Positions 43,701 to 53,594 of a DNA stretch of 64,000 nucleotides are shown here, piece after piece. The notes beneath the pieces are model-generated. The model saw only the letters and a program-made list of their open reading frames with translations, searched no databases and had not been told where the DNA came from. The stretch comes from Unio delphinus. Taxonomy: Eukaryota > Mollusca > Bivalvia > Unionida > Unionidae. Each line of letters opens with the position of its first letter. The first letter of the stretch is position 1. The translations under genes and the position numbers were made by a program. The DNA is taken from positions 10,615,001 to 10,679,000 of the forward strand of contig JAQISU010000115.1 of assembly GCA_029339505.1 (NCBI GenBank), written 5' to 3'.

Positions 43701-44819
43701 ATAGTTTCTTTCGATGGAAGGGTGACAAATGGACTCCTGAGCGTATGGGTGATAAATTCATTACTGAAATCATAATTTAGGATGAAATATGCACAGAGTC
43801 ATTAGATGTATTACAAACATTTCTCGAGTGGTTTTTAAACAAAAACACAAAAGTCGTCATGTGCGGTGATCACGGCCAACCACCACCATTTGTCGGTGCA
43901 TCTCCACATGAATGGCTAAGGGGTTTTGTAGACTATTATGAAGAAATTACCACTGATTATAGATCACTTGATGAACGATTACGAGAATTCAAAGCGCTAA
44001 TTAGATTACAACCGGATAGAATCCAATGCGAAATAGCGCGTGAAGTGATTTCAGAAACTCCAATGAATGATTTCTGGGAAACATGGAGACCAAATGATTT
44101 GATAATTGCAAGTAGAAAAATAGTCAGGGACACACTTCAGATGAAGTTATTTGAATTGCATACAGAAAAATTTGCAACGCTTCCAGTACCCCTTTGTTAT
44201 AGGCCATCGGATACACGAAAACAGAACATTGAAGTTGATATTCCAGGACAGAGTGAAAAACAAATTCTCGTATTAAATGATATTGTGCTGGTTGATATCA
44301 GCGTCGTCGAAAATGCATTGCGTGCTAATAAATCCCCGTGGACGCTAGGATACGCAGCAACAATACACTCTTCACAGGGATTGACTATATCGGATACAAT
44401 TGTTTGGATGGTGGATAATCACATCGAATGGTCGAATTTAATCTATCTCGCAGTATCCAGAGTACGAAAAATAAATCAACTTCGAAGAGTTGTTTTCGAT
44501 GATGAAATCATTGGTGACGATGATGACACCACAATAAATGATATTGATGTTAGCATCATTAATAAAAAAATCTCCGGTTACAAACAACAGGACAAAAAAA
44601 AACCAACGAGAATTTGATATTGATGCTGAATTAATAATCACTTTGAAGAAACAACAGAATAATCACTGGGCGAGTTGCAATTGTATAATGCGTTGCCAGT
44701 ATTCGGATAAAGATCCTCGCCAATTTACCGTAGACAGAAAAAATAACAGTCTCGGTCATGTCAGTAACAATGTGATGTTGACTTGTCTAGAGTGCAATAG
44801 ACGCAACGGTGCTAGTTAA
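40736..44819 (+). pseudogene. Protein-primed-type DNA polymerase B - SF1 helicase - HNH fusion, broken
   Basis: The ATG at 40736 opens a frame that keeps phase to 44617 but contains TGA at 42458-42460, TAG at 43055-43057 and TAG at 43778-43780. A frameshift at the A9 run ~44595-44603 then leads to a tail ending at 44819. Order: a basic N-terminus with six copies of KEFKRLLKINPKFNLDKPKK (~40787-41370); a conserved N-terminal domain (NCVATRVMEHF ... HNKHAWTPAV); polymerase motif A as DISACYP (42569); a palm/thumb region; motif C as ATDSMY (~43331). Next is an SF1 helicase with Walker A GCGGSGKT (43571), DE (43781), CGDHGQPPP (~43862) and TIHSSQGLT with SRV near the end. Last is an HNH-like zinc tail (FTVDRKNNSLGH ... 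LTCLECNRR). The integrase stop overlaps this gene's stop. Each stop is one transition from a sense codon. It would replicate the element, but as it stands it can only make fragments unless stops are bypassed. Confidence 0.85.
40787..41370 (+). repeat. In-frame coding repeat in the polymerase N-terminus
   Basis: Six copies of a Lys/Arg/Asn-rich unit (about 20 residues plus variable linkers RPRDGNM or NKINPK). They are nearly identical at the DNA level, showing recent in-frame expansion that has kept the reading frame. Confidence 0.92.
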
Positions 44820-45774
44820 GACCATGCGGTGGCAATTGAGTGTCCTCGGGAATTACCTGTAGTTGTTGTCTAGTAAAACCCCGCTGAGGGGCAGTTGAAT
44901 CCAGTTTATAGACTGGAGGTCTACCCGTAGATCGTGTTATACTAGATATCTTGTGTGCAGTAACACTCCAAATAGGATCAGTAGCCCTTTTTCTACCCCC
45001 TTCAAGCTCTCCTGGTTCGTATAAGTACCTCACAATGACATTACTACCAAGAATTGGTTCTTTGAAATCTTTTTGTGGTTTTTCAGGTATTGACTTCTTT
45101 TTAATCGCGTTGATAGGTTTCATGTTGATTGTTCTAGTAATCTCGTTATTCAGTGCAGTAATCACAGATGGTAATCTTTTAACCCATTCACGGGATCTTT
45201 TTTCTTGGATGAATTCTTTTGCGTATTGATATCCAAATAACCGCTCAGCAATCGTCCGATTAAATCGTTCTACAATGGCCTGATCGCGATGTAGCGCAGT
45301 ATGCCCTCGTCGTATGGTGACATTATGATGTTTCATTGTAGATAGCACTGCACCCTGAAATTCCTTGACAGGATCAACCTGTAATAGATTTGGCCAGTGC
45401 AGAGGACCTCGTCGATAAATCCTTTCAAATGCAGAAGCGACTTCAGTGGCTGATTTTGTTTTTAACGGTTCTGCTTCTTTGTATCGACTTGCAATATCAA
45501 TTACGGTTAAAGCGTATTTGTAACCACGATCATGTGGCAGAAATAATATATCAGCCTGATGAACTTCATTAGGAGCGGTCACATCAAAATGCGAGAAATT
45601 AATCTGTTTAGGCGGTGGTAGATAAATTTGCCATAGTGCCTGTTTGGATAACCAATGAGCCGCAGTGGTTTTTTTCACTTTTGCAGCGCTAGCGAGCTTA
45701 TGGACTGCTGATTTACCCCTCCAGTATCCTCTTGGGGAATAATAAATTGATTCCATATTATTAATTACCGGCAC
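44812..45774 (-). CDS. Polinton integrase (retroviral-type DDE)
   Basis: 320 residues from an ATG, intact. The N-terminal part holds GYWRGKSAVHKLASAAKV, the usual start region, with KQALWQIYLPPPK before the core. The catalytic triad is Asp75 (VHQADILFLP), Asp134 (LQVDPVKEF) and Glu169 (QAIVERFNRTI), 34 residues after the second Asp. A C-terminal SH3-like basic part follows (IVRYLYEPGELEGGRKR ... WSV). No chromodomain is evident. It would join the element's TIR ends to host DNA, consistent with the 5-bp duplication. It is transcribed toward the polymerase gene; the two stop codons overlap (44812-44819). The start overlaps the end of the PLA2-like gene by 14 bp. Confidence 0.93.
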   Translation of the reverse strand: MPVINNMESIYYSPRGYWRGKSAVHKLASAAKVKKTTAAHWLSKQALWQIYLPPPKQINFSHFDVTAPNEVHQADILFLPHDRGYKYALTVIDIASRYKEAEPLKTKSATEVASAFERIYRRGPLHWPNLLQVDPVKEFQGAVLSTMKHHNVTIRRGHTALHRDQAIVERFNRTIAERLFGYQYAKEFIQEKRSREWVKRLPSVITALNNEITRTINMKPINAIKKKSIPEKPQKDFKEPILGSNVIVRYLYEPGELEGGRKRATDPIWSVTAHKISSITRSTGRPPVYKLDSTAPQRGFTRQQLQVIPEDTQLPPHGLN

Positions 45775-46096
45775 CTAACATCAATTTACTTTTCATAGCC
45801 GATTTTATTAAAAAGGAAGCCAATTTTTCTTTGAAGGATTTATCAGGAATAGCATTTAACGCATGAATTAATTTCACATCCGCGAGATGCCTGTTTTGCA
45901 GATTGCTGCTTTTATAAGCAACATCATGAAGGTGACAGGCCTTATCAATGGCGTTTATTGGTTCTTCACCGGGTCGGGACTGATTTTGATCATTGAGTCT
46001 GATATCAAGTCTGGTTCCCGGTCCACAGTAGCTATATCCTGGAAGGTGCTTTTCTCCGGGGTACTTTGCCCATGGGGTTCCAGGGAGCTTTGCCAA
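45761..46096 (-). CDS. Phospholipase A2-like protein (parvovirus VP1u-like type)
   Basis: 111 residues from an ATG, intact. It has the calcium-loop pattern YCGPGT (residues 23-28), then DKACHLHDVAY (51-61) with the catalytic His-Asp pair at 57-58 and a Tyr at 61. This arrangement is that of small PLA2 domains in parvovirus capsid proteins and some Polinton-like viruses, where the enzyme helps the virion leave the endosome. Here it is a separate small gene, not fused to a capsid protein. A helical tail (KLIHALNAIPDKSFKEKLA) follows. The catalytic residues appear intact. The activity is inferred from motif only. Confidence 0.82.
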   Translation of the reverse strand: MAKLPGTPWAKYPGEKHLPGYSYCGPGTRLDIRLNDQNQSRPGEEPINAIDKACHLHDVAYKSSNLQNRHLADVKLIHALNAIPDKSFKEKLASFLIKSAMKSKLMLGAGN

Positions 46097-46109
46097 TTTG
46101 GCTGCGATA

Positions 46110-46301
46110 TCACCTCCTGGTTTTTTTTTTCAAAACATCTCCGAATTGTAAAATCTTTGATTTTGTAGAAACAAATCTGAACTTTTTAATACCACATGTT
46201 GCACATCTACCAGTAAGTGCTGATCTGTTATTTTTAGTTGTAACCGTCGTCACATCATTTGTGCTAGTACGCGTTTTACACTTCATACAATATAGATCCA
46301 T
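46110..46301 (-). CDS. Small zinc-ribbon protein (DUF5679-like)
   Basis: 63 residues from an ATG. Two Cys pairs, CMKC (5-8) and CATC (33-36), flank TTKNNRSALTGRC and GIKKFRF, which is the pattern of a short zinc-ribbon protein found in many Polintons and other DNA viruses. Function unknown. The start codon lies 5 bp from that of the divergent ATPase gene, and the gene precedes PLA2 and integrase with short spacing, as in a co-transcribed block. Confidence 0.78.
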   Translation of the reverse strand: MDLYCMKCKTRTSTNDVTTVTTKNNRSALTGRCATCGIKKFRFVSTKSKILQFGDVLKKKTRR

Positions 46302-46306
46302 AATTT
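46302..46306. promoter_or_regulatory. 5-bp head-to-head spacer between zinc-ribbon and ATPase starts
   Basis: The start codons at 46299-46301 (minus) and 46307-46309 (plus) are separated by AATTT-type sequence. If the second ATPase ATG (46319) is used, the gap is 17 bp. Promoters and leaders must overlap coding DNA. Confidence 0.45.
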
Positions 46307-46978
46307 ATGTATAGAAATATGGATATAATTGATTTTTCAGCGACTAAAACAAGAGAACCAGTTAAGCATCATGCAGCGCTACCAAACTCTATCCGGATGA
46401 TTATAATCGGGCCATCTGGATCCGGTAAAACGCAATTGTTACTCAATTTAATAATGAGATGGATGAAGTGGGATAAGTTGTATTTAATTGCCCCTAGCGT
46501 AGATGATCAACGATGTTATGAAGTGCTAAAAGATTTTAACGACAGCGCGGTAGAAAAATCCGGAGAGGGTATTATTGAGTTTATAACCGATATCGATGAA
46601 GCACCGAGCATTGATGATATTGATGGAGATATTAACAATTTAGTCGTATATGACGATATAATGCTAGATAAGCAAAAAAATCCTGCTAGGATCTTTTCCA
46701 GAGGCAGGCATAAAAACACTGACGTGATATATGTCACTCAACGCTACACTCAGGTTCCAAAAGTCATCAGAGATAACTGCAATATTCTTGCTGTATTCAA
46801 CGGAGTTGATACTCATACTCTTAGAAATATATGGCAGACATGGTGTTCTGATATGGACTTCAATCAATTTAAAAACTTCTTTAGTCATGCTCAGTCAACC
46901 CCGTACGGATTCGCAACATTTAATTTGCATGATCCTCGGACACGATATCGTATCGGACTGGATCAAATATTCGGTTAA
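46307..46978 (+). CDS. FtsK/HerA-like genome-packaging ATPase
   Basis: 223 residues, intact. Walker A is GPSGSGKT (residues 35-42) and Walker B-like NLVVYDDIM (111-119), with FSRGRHKNTDVIYVTQR after it, the usual Polinton packaging ATPase pattern. It would drive DNA into the capsid. Two ATGs are possible: 46307 (MYRN) and 46319 (MDIIDFSA). The second fits typical starts equally well. The last codons and stop are inside the right TIR (46956 on). Confidence 0.92.
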   Translation: MYRNMDIIDFSATKTREPVKHHAALPNSIRMIIIGPSGSGKTQLLLNLIMRWMKWDKLYLIAPSVDDQRCYEVLKDFNDSAVEKSGEGIIEFITDIDEAPSIDDIDGDINNLVVYDDIMLDKQKNPARIFSRGRHKNTDVIYVTQRYTQVPKVIRDNCNILAVFNGVDTHTLRNIWQTWCSDMDFNQFKNFFSHAQSTPYGFATFNLHDPRTRYRIGLDQIFG

Positions 46979-47272
46979 AATCATTTATTTTTTTTTGTTA
47001 ACCTGTAGCAGCAGAGAGGGTGGATGACAACAAGTTGCGACCAAAATTAATTAAAAAATCGTAAAAGTCTCCGTTTTCATTTTTTTAGTTAAAATGAGAT
47101 TTCGTAGGGAAGGCTCGTTAAGATTTCAATCAACTTTTTTGTCTGAAAACGTTGTAGGGTTTGCCCCTGAGACATTTTTTTTGGTTAAAATGAGATCGTA
47201 GGAAGGCTCGTTATAAATATTCAATCAAAATTTTGTCTAAAAACGTTGTAGGGTTCACCCTCTCTGCTGCTC
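46956..47272 (-). repeat. Right terminal inverted repeat of Polinton B
   Basis: Inverted copy of 31343-31657. Its inner end lies inside the ATPase gene, whose last codons and stop (46976-46978) are part of the repeat. The outer tip TTCACCCTCTCTGCTGCT ends at 47272 and is followed by CGTCC. Confidence 0.93.
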
Positions 47273-47277
47273 GTCCT
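47273..47277. repeat. Target-site duplication, right copy (CGTCC)
   Basis: Directly follows the last TIR base and equals 31338-31342. Confidence 0.9.
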
Positions 47278-47299
47278 ATCAACAATTTGAAAGGTGTAT

Positions 47300-47490
47300 T
47301 TTGAGCTATGGTTTAGTTTGGTGCTTTGAGGCACAACATCATATGTTGGTGATGTTGTCTCGAGGCATTTGGAGTAAAGGCCTTACCATGGTAACTGACT
47401 CAATCTAGCCACGATTGTAGGATTCGAACCCGTACCCTTTCGATCGTAAGTCCTGAACGTTCATCATTTAAACACTGAACCAGACGATAC
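47300..47490 (-). repeat. tRNA-derived SINE, second family
   Basis: On the minus strand it has a tRNA-like head: TCTGGTTCAGTG near 47476-47487, and GGGTTCGAATCCTACAA near 47416-47432 as the B-box. A body containing GGCTAGATTGAGTCAG and AACATCATATGTTGG-type sequence follows. It differs from the SINE family at 4855, 15934 and 30543. No clear target-site duplication was identified. It does not fold as a complete tRNA gene. Confidence 0.65.
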
Positions 47491-47929
47491 ACTTCATGAA
47501 AATGACGAAACTTAACGAAGGACTAACATATACAAAGAGGCTGATGTGGTACTGTGGTTAATCAATTATGTTGATTATTAGTGTGCAATTAAGCATATTA
47601 GCACGCTGTATCTCCCACTTCTGAATTTTGGCAGAGCGATAGCCACTTATTGTGCATACAGTATATATGACGATCTCTAGTAACATAAGTGCGTTTGTAA
47701 CAAATAGAGCCCTGAAACTGATCAATATATCATCTTTAGACAGAATGCTTCACTGCCAAAGTACAAGAAAACTAAGAAAGGAACAAAAACAAAATAAAGA
47801 GCTTTGCGGGAAAACAAGCTTAGAAAACAATTACTATTTGGAAAGTGTATTACTTTTAAGAAGCTAAAAAATACCATTCTGTTTTTTTTTTAAATGAGCA
47901 TGAATTAGACACATCTAACAGAGATGTTC
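47491..47929. other. Non-coding spacer
   Basis: AT-rich; nothing recognised. Confidence 0.5.
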
Positions 47930-50620
47930 TTTTAGTTGTGTATTCTTCTTCCTTACAGACACATGGCAAAAAAGAATGCATCAAGCAACGAGTCCAAGTG
48001 CGCGGATCCAACACCAACCTTATTATTTCATCACGTCGTTCCCGGCCAATCTCGCGGAGGTGTAATTACCGTCATCACAACGAATTCCTTCATAAGAAGT
48101 CTTAAAAGAAATACAACCTTCAATTTCTACCATACATCGTTTGAATTAGTCCAAACAACACCCATAATGGAACAAGTTCAGTCGAGTTTTTCTGCCTCTT
48201 CCGCCCTTCTCTTAGTAGAACAAATATGCTGACTGAATATTTCTTTTTGGAGCCGTTTCCGAATCTCCTGGAGTATGGAAATTCAATAGGTGGAAACCTG
48301 ATTATTCTTGGAGGTTTCAGCTTTTACTTAGACTGTCCTGGAAACCCATGCACATCAAAACTCCTATATGTCATTCATGTTTCCAACCTTAAACAGCCAG
48401 CTAACCAGCCCACCCATAAGCATGGTCACATTTTAGACTTTATTCTTCCTAGGCCTGACGATAGTCTACGATCCACCATCGTATCACGCGAACTTGCATC
48501 AGATCACCTCTGCATTATATGCCATTTGGAAGTATCAGTCACTAACCCTCCACCTTTATTTGCATGCAAGAGACACCTCTGTATCATAAATATAACCAGA
48601 TTAATGCATGACATCCAAGCAAACCTTACAACTTGCTTACCTTCTAAAGCAAAACAAATCGATCACTGCTTGCGTTCATTGCTTGAAACACATGCCCCAG
48701 ACACCAAGTGCAGAGTATTACAAAGTGTTATCTGTGGTATATCAGTGTTAGGGCCAGCTTAGTACTGCTAAAATTGACCTCCGTAATTCGGAGAGGCTTT
48801 TGCTTTCCACCCTAATCACTATTCATAAACAAATCTATGAAGCCGCTAAGAAGAACGTCACAATCATAGTTCAACTACAGCACTAAAATCACGTAGAGTT
48901 CCAGCTGCAAAGAGCTCTTCGAGATTACTAACAAACTAATGGCAAGGAACAAATGTACACCACTTCCAAATTCCTTCTGTCCAGCAGACGTTCCAGACCT
49001 GTTTGCAAATTTCTTCCGGTACAAGGTACTAACCATTAGAGATAAGCTTGACAACACAGGTTTATTTAACACGTAGTCACCATACAGTTGCGATACAGAA
49101 GTTCAGCGACATCCGTTATCAACAGTTAAACTTTTCACTATGGATTTAGTACGGACAGTCGTGATGAAGAGTGCACCAAAGTCATGTGATTTGAACCAAC
49201 TTCAAAATTACTGCTGCTTGAGTGCTTAGATCCAATATTGCTTTCACTAACTGATATTATTAATACCTATCTCCTATCGGGGGAATTCCCATCATTTTTC
49301 AAAATGTCATTGTAAAGCCTTTAATGAAGAAAGCAACACTCGCCCATAACGATTTCAATAACTAAATTCAATAACAACCCATAACGATTTCAATAACTAA
49401 ATCCCAGTTTCTCATTTCCCTTTCATATACAAAATCTTAGAATGAGTTGTTTTAACCCAATTTGTATCTCATCTGGATTCTAACAGTCTTTTGAGCAATG
49501 TGGAATCTGCACATCGCCCTTGCCACAGTACTGAAGCTACTCTTCTTAAAGTAGTTAATGACATTCTCTTTGCTTTGGATAGCGGTAAGATTACAGTCCT
49601 CGTCCTCCTTGATTCGTCTGCAGCAATATACCATATTATATTACTTGACAGTTTCCAACATGTATTGGTATTCACAATACAGCCTTTCAGTGGTTCAAGT
49701 TCTACTGAGTCAACATGACACAAATTGTATCTGAAACTGGAATGCTCTCCAGCCCAGTTGATATATCATACAGTGTTCTGCAGGGATCTTTTTTCGACCT
49801 GGTAACTTCATTCTATACAATTAGATACTCTCAAGATCATCATCCTGTATCTCAACAATTGTACGCTGATGACACTAAAAAATACAAATCTATTCACACA
49901 ACTAAAGTTGATGCTGCCATCCAAGGAGTAGAGAGGTGCATTTCTGATGTAAAATCATGGATGACGTGTAACAAGCTGCAGAAGAATGATGATAAAACTC
50001 AGGCCATTCTGATCGCAACACAAATACCTTCTCATTCACATCCTTCACTTCAAACAATAAATATCAACAGCAGCAACAATGAATTCACACATTTAGTATG
50101 AAACATAGGTGTTACTCTAAACAGTACTCTCCCATTGCACCAACATGTCATGAACATATGCAAGGTTGCATATATTGAGAGGAGACACATCAGCTCCATT
50201 TGTAAATATCTTTCAGTTGATGCGACTAAAACACGTTGTCTGTTCATTAGAACTTTCAAGACTGGACTATTGTAACTCAGTTCTGTCTGGTTCGTCTCAA
50301 TATCTACTCCAGAAACTTCAAAAAAAATTAAAAACATATCTACTCGGATTATCCTTAGAGTTCCAAGATCTGAGCACACCTCTACGCTTCTCTGTGCCCT
50401 ACACTAGCGATCCATTCGATCCAGAATCAAACACAATGTTTTGTATCTGTGCTACGTTTTAGTGACCGACTCCATACAACATACCTTTCTGGCCTCATCC
50501 ATGTGTTTGCACCAGTAAGATACTTACGCTCCTCTTCTAACATTCGTATACACATTATTCCCTCTATAAATATGGAGCATTGTAATGATTATTATTATTG
50601 TTGAAACACACAAAAAGAAC
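47930..50620 (+). mobile_element. Non-LTR retrotransposon (LINE), dead copy 2 of the 5566-8760 family
   Basis: The sequence parallels copy 1 over its coding part but is 5' truncated (it starts within the endonuclease domain) and keeps the RT core missing from copy 1. The ends are approximate. The two copies lie on either side of Polinton B in the same orientation. Confidence 0.75.
47936..50462 (+). pseudogene. LINE endonuclease-reverse transcriptase pseudogene (copy 2)
   Basis: Endonuclease fragments: SRGGVITVITTN (~48051), LLEYGNSIGGNLIILGGFSF (~48270, the usual GDFN altered to GGFS) and LASDHLCIICHLE (~48495). RT fragments: AHRPCHSTEATLLKVVND (~49510), SVLQGSFFDLVTSFY (~49770), LYADDTKKYKSI with the YADD motif intact (~49860) and WMTCNKLQKNDDKTQAIL (~49960). 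Then SRLDYCNSVLSGSSQYLLQKLQK (~50258). Stops and frameshifts separate the pieces, and one endonuclease catalytic residue is replaced. Confidence 0.78.
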
Positions 50621-51579
50621 GGTATGAAATTGTTATAGATGAATTTGGTTATATTACTGTAACAACATGGGAGATGGATTAATACGAAGAAGATTTATAA
50701 ACGGAATTGAGCCGGCGTGGAAATACGAGTTAAATATTCTTTGGGCAAAAAAGATTTTAAAAAATTCTTAAGAATTTACCAAGAACTAAATATTGTATAG
50801 GGATATAGCTCTCTTTGGTTCATAATATTATCACCAAACAGACGTCAACTATTTAGAAACTTTGGAAACAGATATTTGGAAATTTAAGGATAAAGTCTGT
50901 GCAAATCTCTTTGGTGACTTTAAATCCAGAATATCTAACTGCATAAGAGACAGTGATATTGTGGAGCATGTGTTCAATGTCAGTGGCCTGATTATTTAGA
51001 CTGTGTATCAGAGATATGGATAGATACGTTGATCCAATAGCCCAAAAGCTGCTAAATCAGACTACCTCGGTTGACAGCAAAAAACACAAGCGTTTTAAAT
51101 GGTCGAATACAATACAGATACAACATTACAGAGGGCACTGCTGGTAGTCACTATCTTTTTACCCTACACTCGAAGTGTGGTCAGATAAATGACTGTTTAC
51201 AATTCTGATAATCAGTTTATCAATATTGTTGCGCCGTAGTTTTTCATATGTTACAATTCTATTGGATTCAGGTAAGTAATAGCTAAGACGATAACCAACT
51301 CGTTTTGTAAAAATCAACAAAGAATTTATTTCTCTAGAACACAAAGTCAAAATGTAAAAGGAATTTGATGTATTTTTAAATGCCAAAGAAACCTTAAATA
51401 AGACAAGGCCTCATGAATACAATTATAATCAAATTATAGTGGTGTTTGGAAAAGAAATCCAGCGCTGAATGTGTTGATGTGCCTTAGTGGCCTGGGACGT
51501 GGTGATGTGCCAACAGTCTTTTTATGAATCACAACAATATGATCCAAAATGTCCTTGTTTGAATTCACTATATTTTAAT

Positions 51580-51637
<58 letters not shown>

Positions 51638-53594
51638 GACGTTAATGCTTCAGTCGAAGAATAGTATTTGTAATCACTGCATTATGACCATACAGTACGA
51701 ATAAATCATTTTTTCTGTTAGTCTATATTAAATTTAAACACAACCTAAGACACCAAATAATATCCCGGATGAGGGCGGAAGTTCATTTCAAGAAGAATCT
51801 AAACTATAATTAGGTGTGATTGTCTAAATATACTAATGAGCATGATGGACATCATGTCTTAGACTAAGAAAATAATCTTAATAATTATCCTACACTGATA
51901 GACAAATAAAAATCATCTATTAGTTGTTTACAGAATTAAAAAAATCAATGATTATGGTCAGGAAGACAATGACCGTTTGGACATGGTCAGATACGATATA
52001 AAATGCTACATCACCCGCAGCATATAACGAATACAAAAAAACTAGCAAGCGATGAAAGTGAAATATACATAACACATATATGACAATTCCAAAGTTTAGT
52101 ATCGACTTTAACAAAACATAGGTTAGGACTATCGAAGTTGAAGATATAACAGGTAATGTTAGATCGATTAGATTTTCATCATCATAAGAACTGAATAAAT
52201 TTAGGTGGTAACTGACACACAATAAGCGGGTTATTACCAATTCGCATTAACGCCGCATGCATTTAATAAATTACAGTTCGATTTATATCTCTTAGGAATA
52301 ATAATTATTTTGCTCTTGAATATGAATCAAAATGATGCGATTTATGCCTAACAAAAATAAACTTCAAATAACCATTATTTATGCATCTTGCATTCTAATT
52401 GCTGTACAATGTACGGGACACAGGGGTGATGTTGAATACATTTGTATGACGACTCAAAACAGGAAACGATATGACATTACGTGTTTCCGGCATTGAATCA
52501 ACTGTCAGACTTTTAGATGCATATATATTTTGCAGAGTAAAAATGTCTTCTACAAGCAATGAAGATGAGTAAAAATAAAACTCTAAATTAGTTCTGTTTT
52601 TTAGTTCTGTGTACCGCGAAATATTTACCGAACCGAAATATGTACCACTGTGTGCTGAAACTATACTAGCGACCCAGAATTTATAACAAAACATATGTAT
52701 ATGATTCGTAGCAAAATTAACACCATACTATAATTCGGGAAAATTATTGCTTATGATACGTGCTTAGGCTCGAATAAACAGTAACATAGAAAGAGTGAAA
52801 ATAAAAAGCTTGTATAAACTTAATAAACAATTTATTGACCATAAATATTTTCCAGAAAAGAAAAATAAACTTACGGTTTTAAGAATCAATTCAAAAATTA
52901 ATCCAAAAGTAATTCAAAATATTATCCACTAGAGAAATTGCAAAAGTCCTGGTAATAAAATATCCAAATAATTCCAAGTTCGAATCCCAGCGAAGTATCC
53001 AAGATCGAAGACGATGTCACTTGATGAAGTCAGTTCTTGTTAATAAAATTATATGAGCACAATTCTTTTCCAGATAAATAACTAAGTAATTCCTCTTGAT
53101 CCAAACGAACTTAAATAATGTCCAATACAAGGTAACTCAAAACGACACACCTGAATATTCTAACAGCTCAATTTCTACTCAATAGCTACCTCAAAAACAT
53201 AGTTTATATACCTGCTTTTACGTAAACAAGAAAGAAGTCACATGATTTTCTAGAAACTCTTAGAGCAAATTTACGCTAAAAAACTCACATATCCACCGTA
53301 TGGCCTATCTAAGATAGAAAGATGTTTATATAAAGCTCCATAATGTCCTTGGAACCAACCAATCATTTTAAAAGCTTGTTTACAACTCTGAAGCTAGGTC
53401 AGAAATGAGGTCAACACCTGGTGTTTATTCTGTAAAGTACAGGTCACCCTTCCCCCAATGAACTAAACTTAAAATGCCAAATTTGCATCTAATAAACAAA
53501 CAATAAAAATAAATATAAATGACATATCAAATATACGTAACACTTATCTTACGATAAAAGAAATTAACATAATTAAGCTCAAACGAACATCAGA
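50621..53594. other. Non-coding region with a (TAA)n run
   Basis: Contains (TAA)n at 51580-51638. Short plus-strand fragments near 50690-51130 look faintly coding but match nothing I know. No other feature was recognised. Confidence 0.5.
51580..51638. repeat. (TAA)n microsatellite
   Basis: About 19 AAT units. Confidence 0.96.

Larger units (their letters stand above)
31343..47272. mobile_element. Complete Polinton/Maverick (element B)
   Basis: The element is 15,930 bp, bounded by inverted repeats of about 315 bp and flanked by CGTCC on both sides (31338-31342 and 47273-47277). It carries the diagnostic gene set: DDE integrase, protein-primed-type PolB, FtsK/HerA-like packaging ATPase, adenain-like protease, double-jelly-roll-type major capsid protein and penton-like protein. 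Known Polintons are typically 15-20 kb with 5-6 bp duplications, so this is full length. Four of its genes carry stops or frameshifts (PolB-helicase, major capsid, fibre-like, HNH), so it is probably no longer autonomous. Confidence 0.95.
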
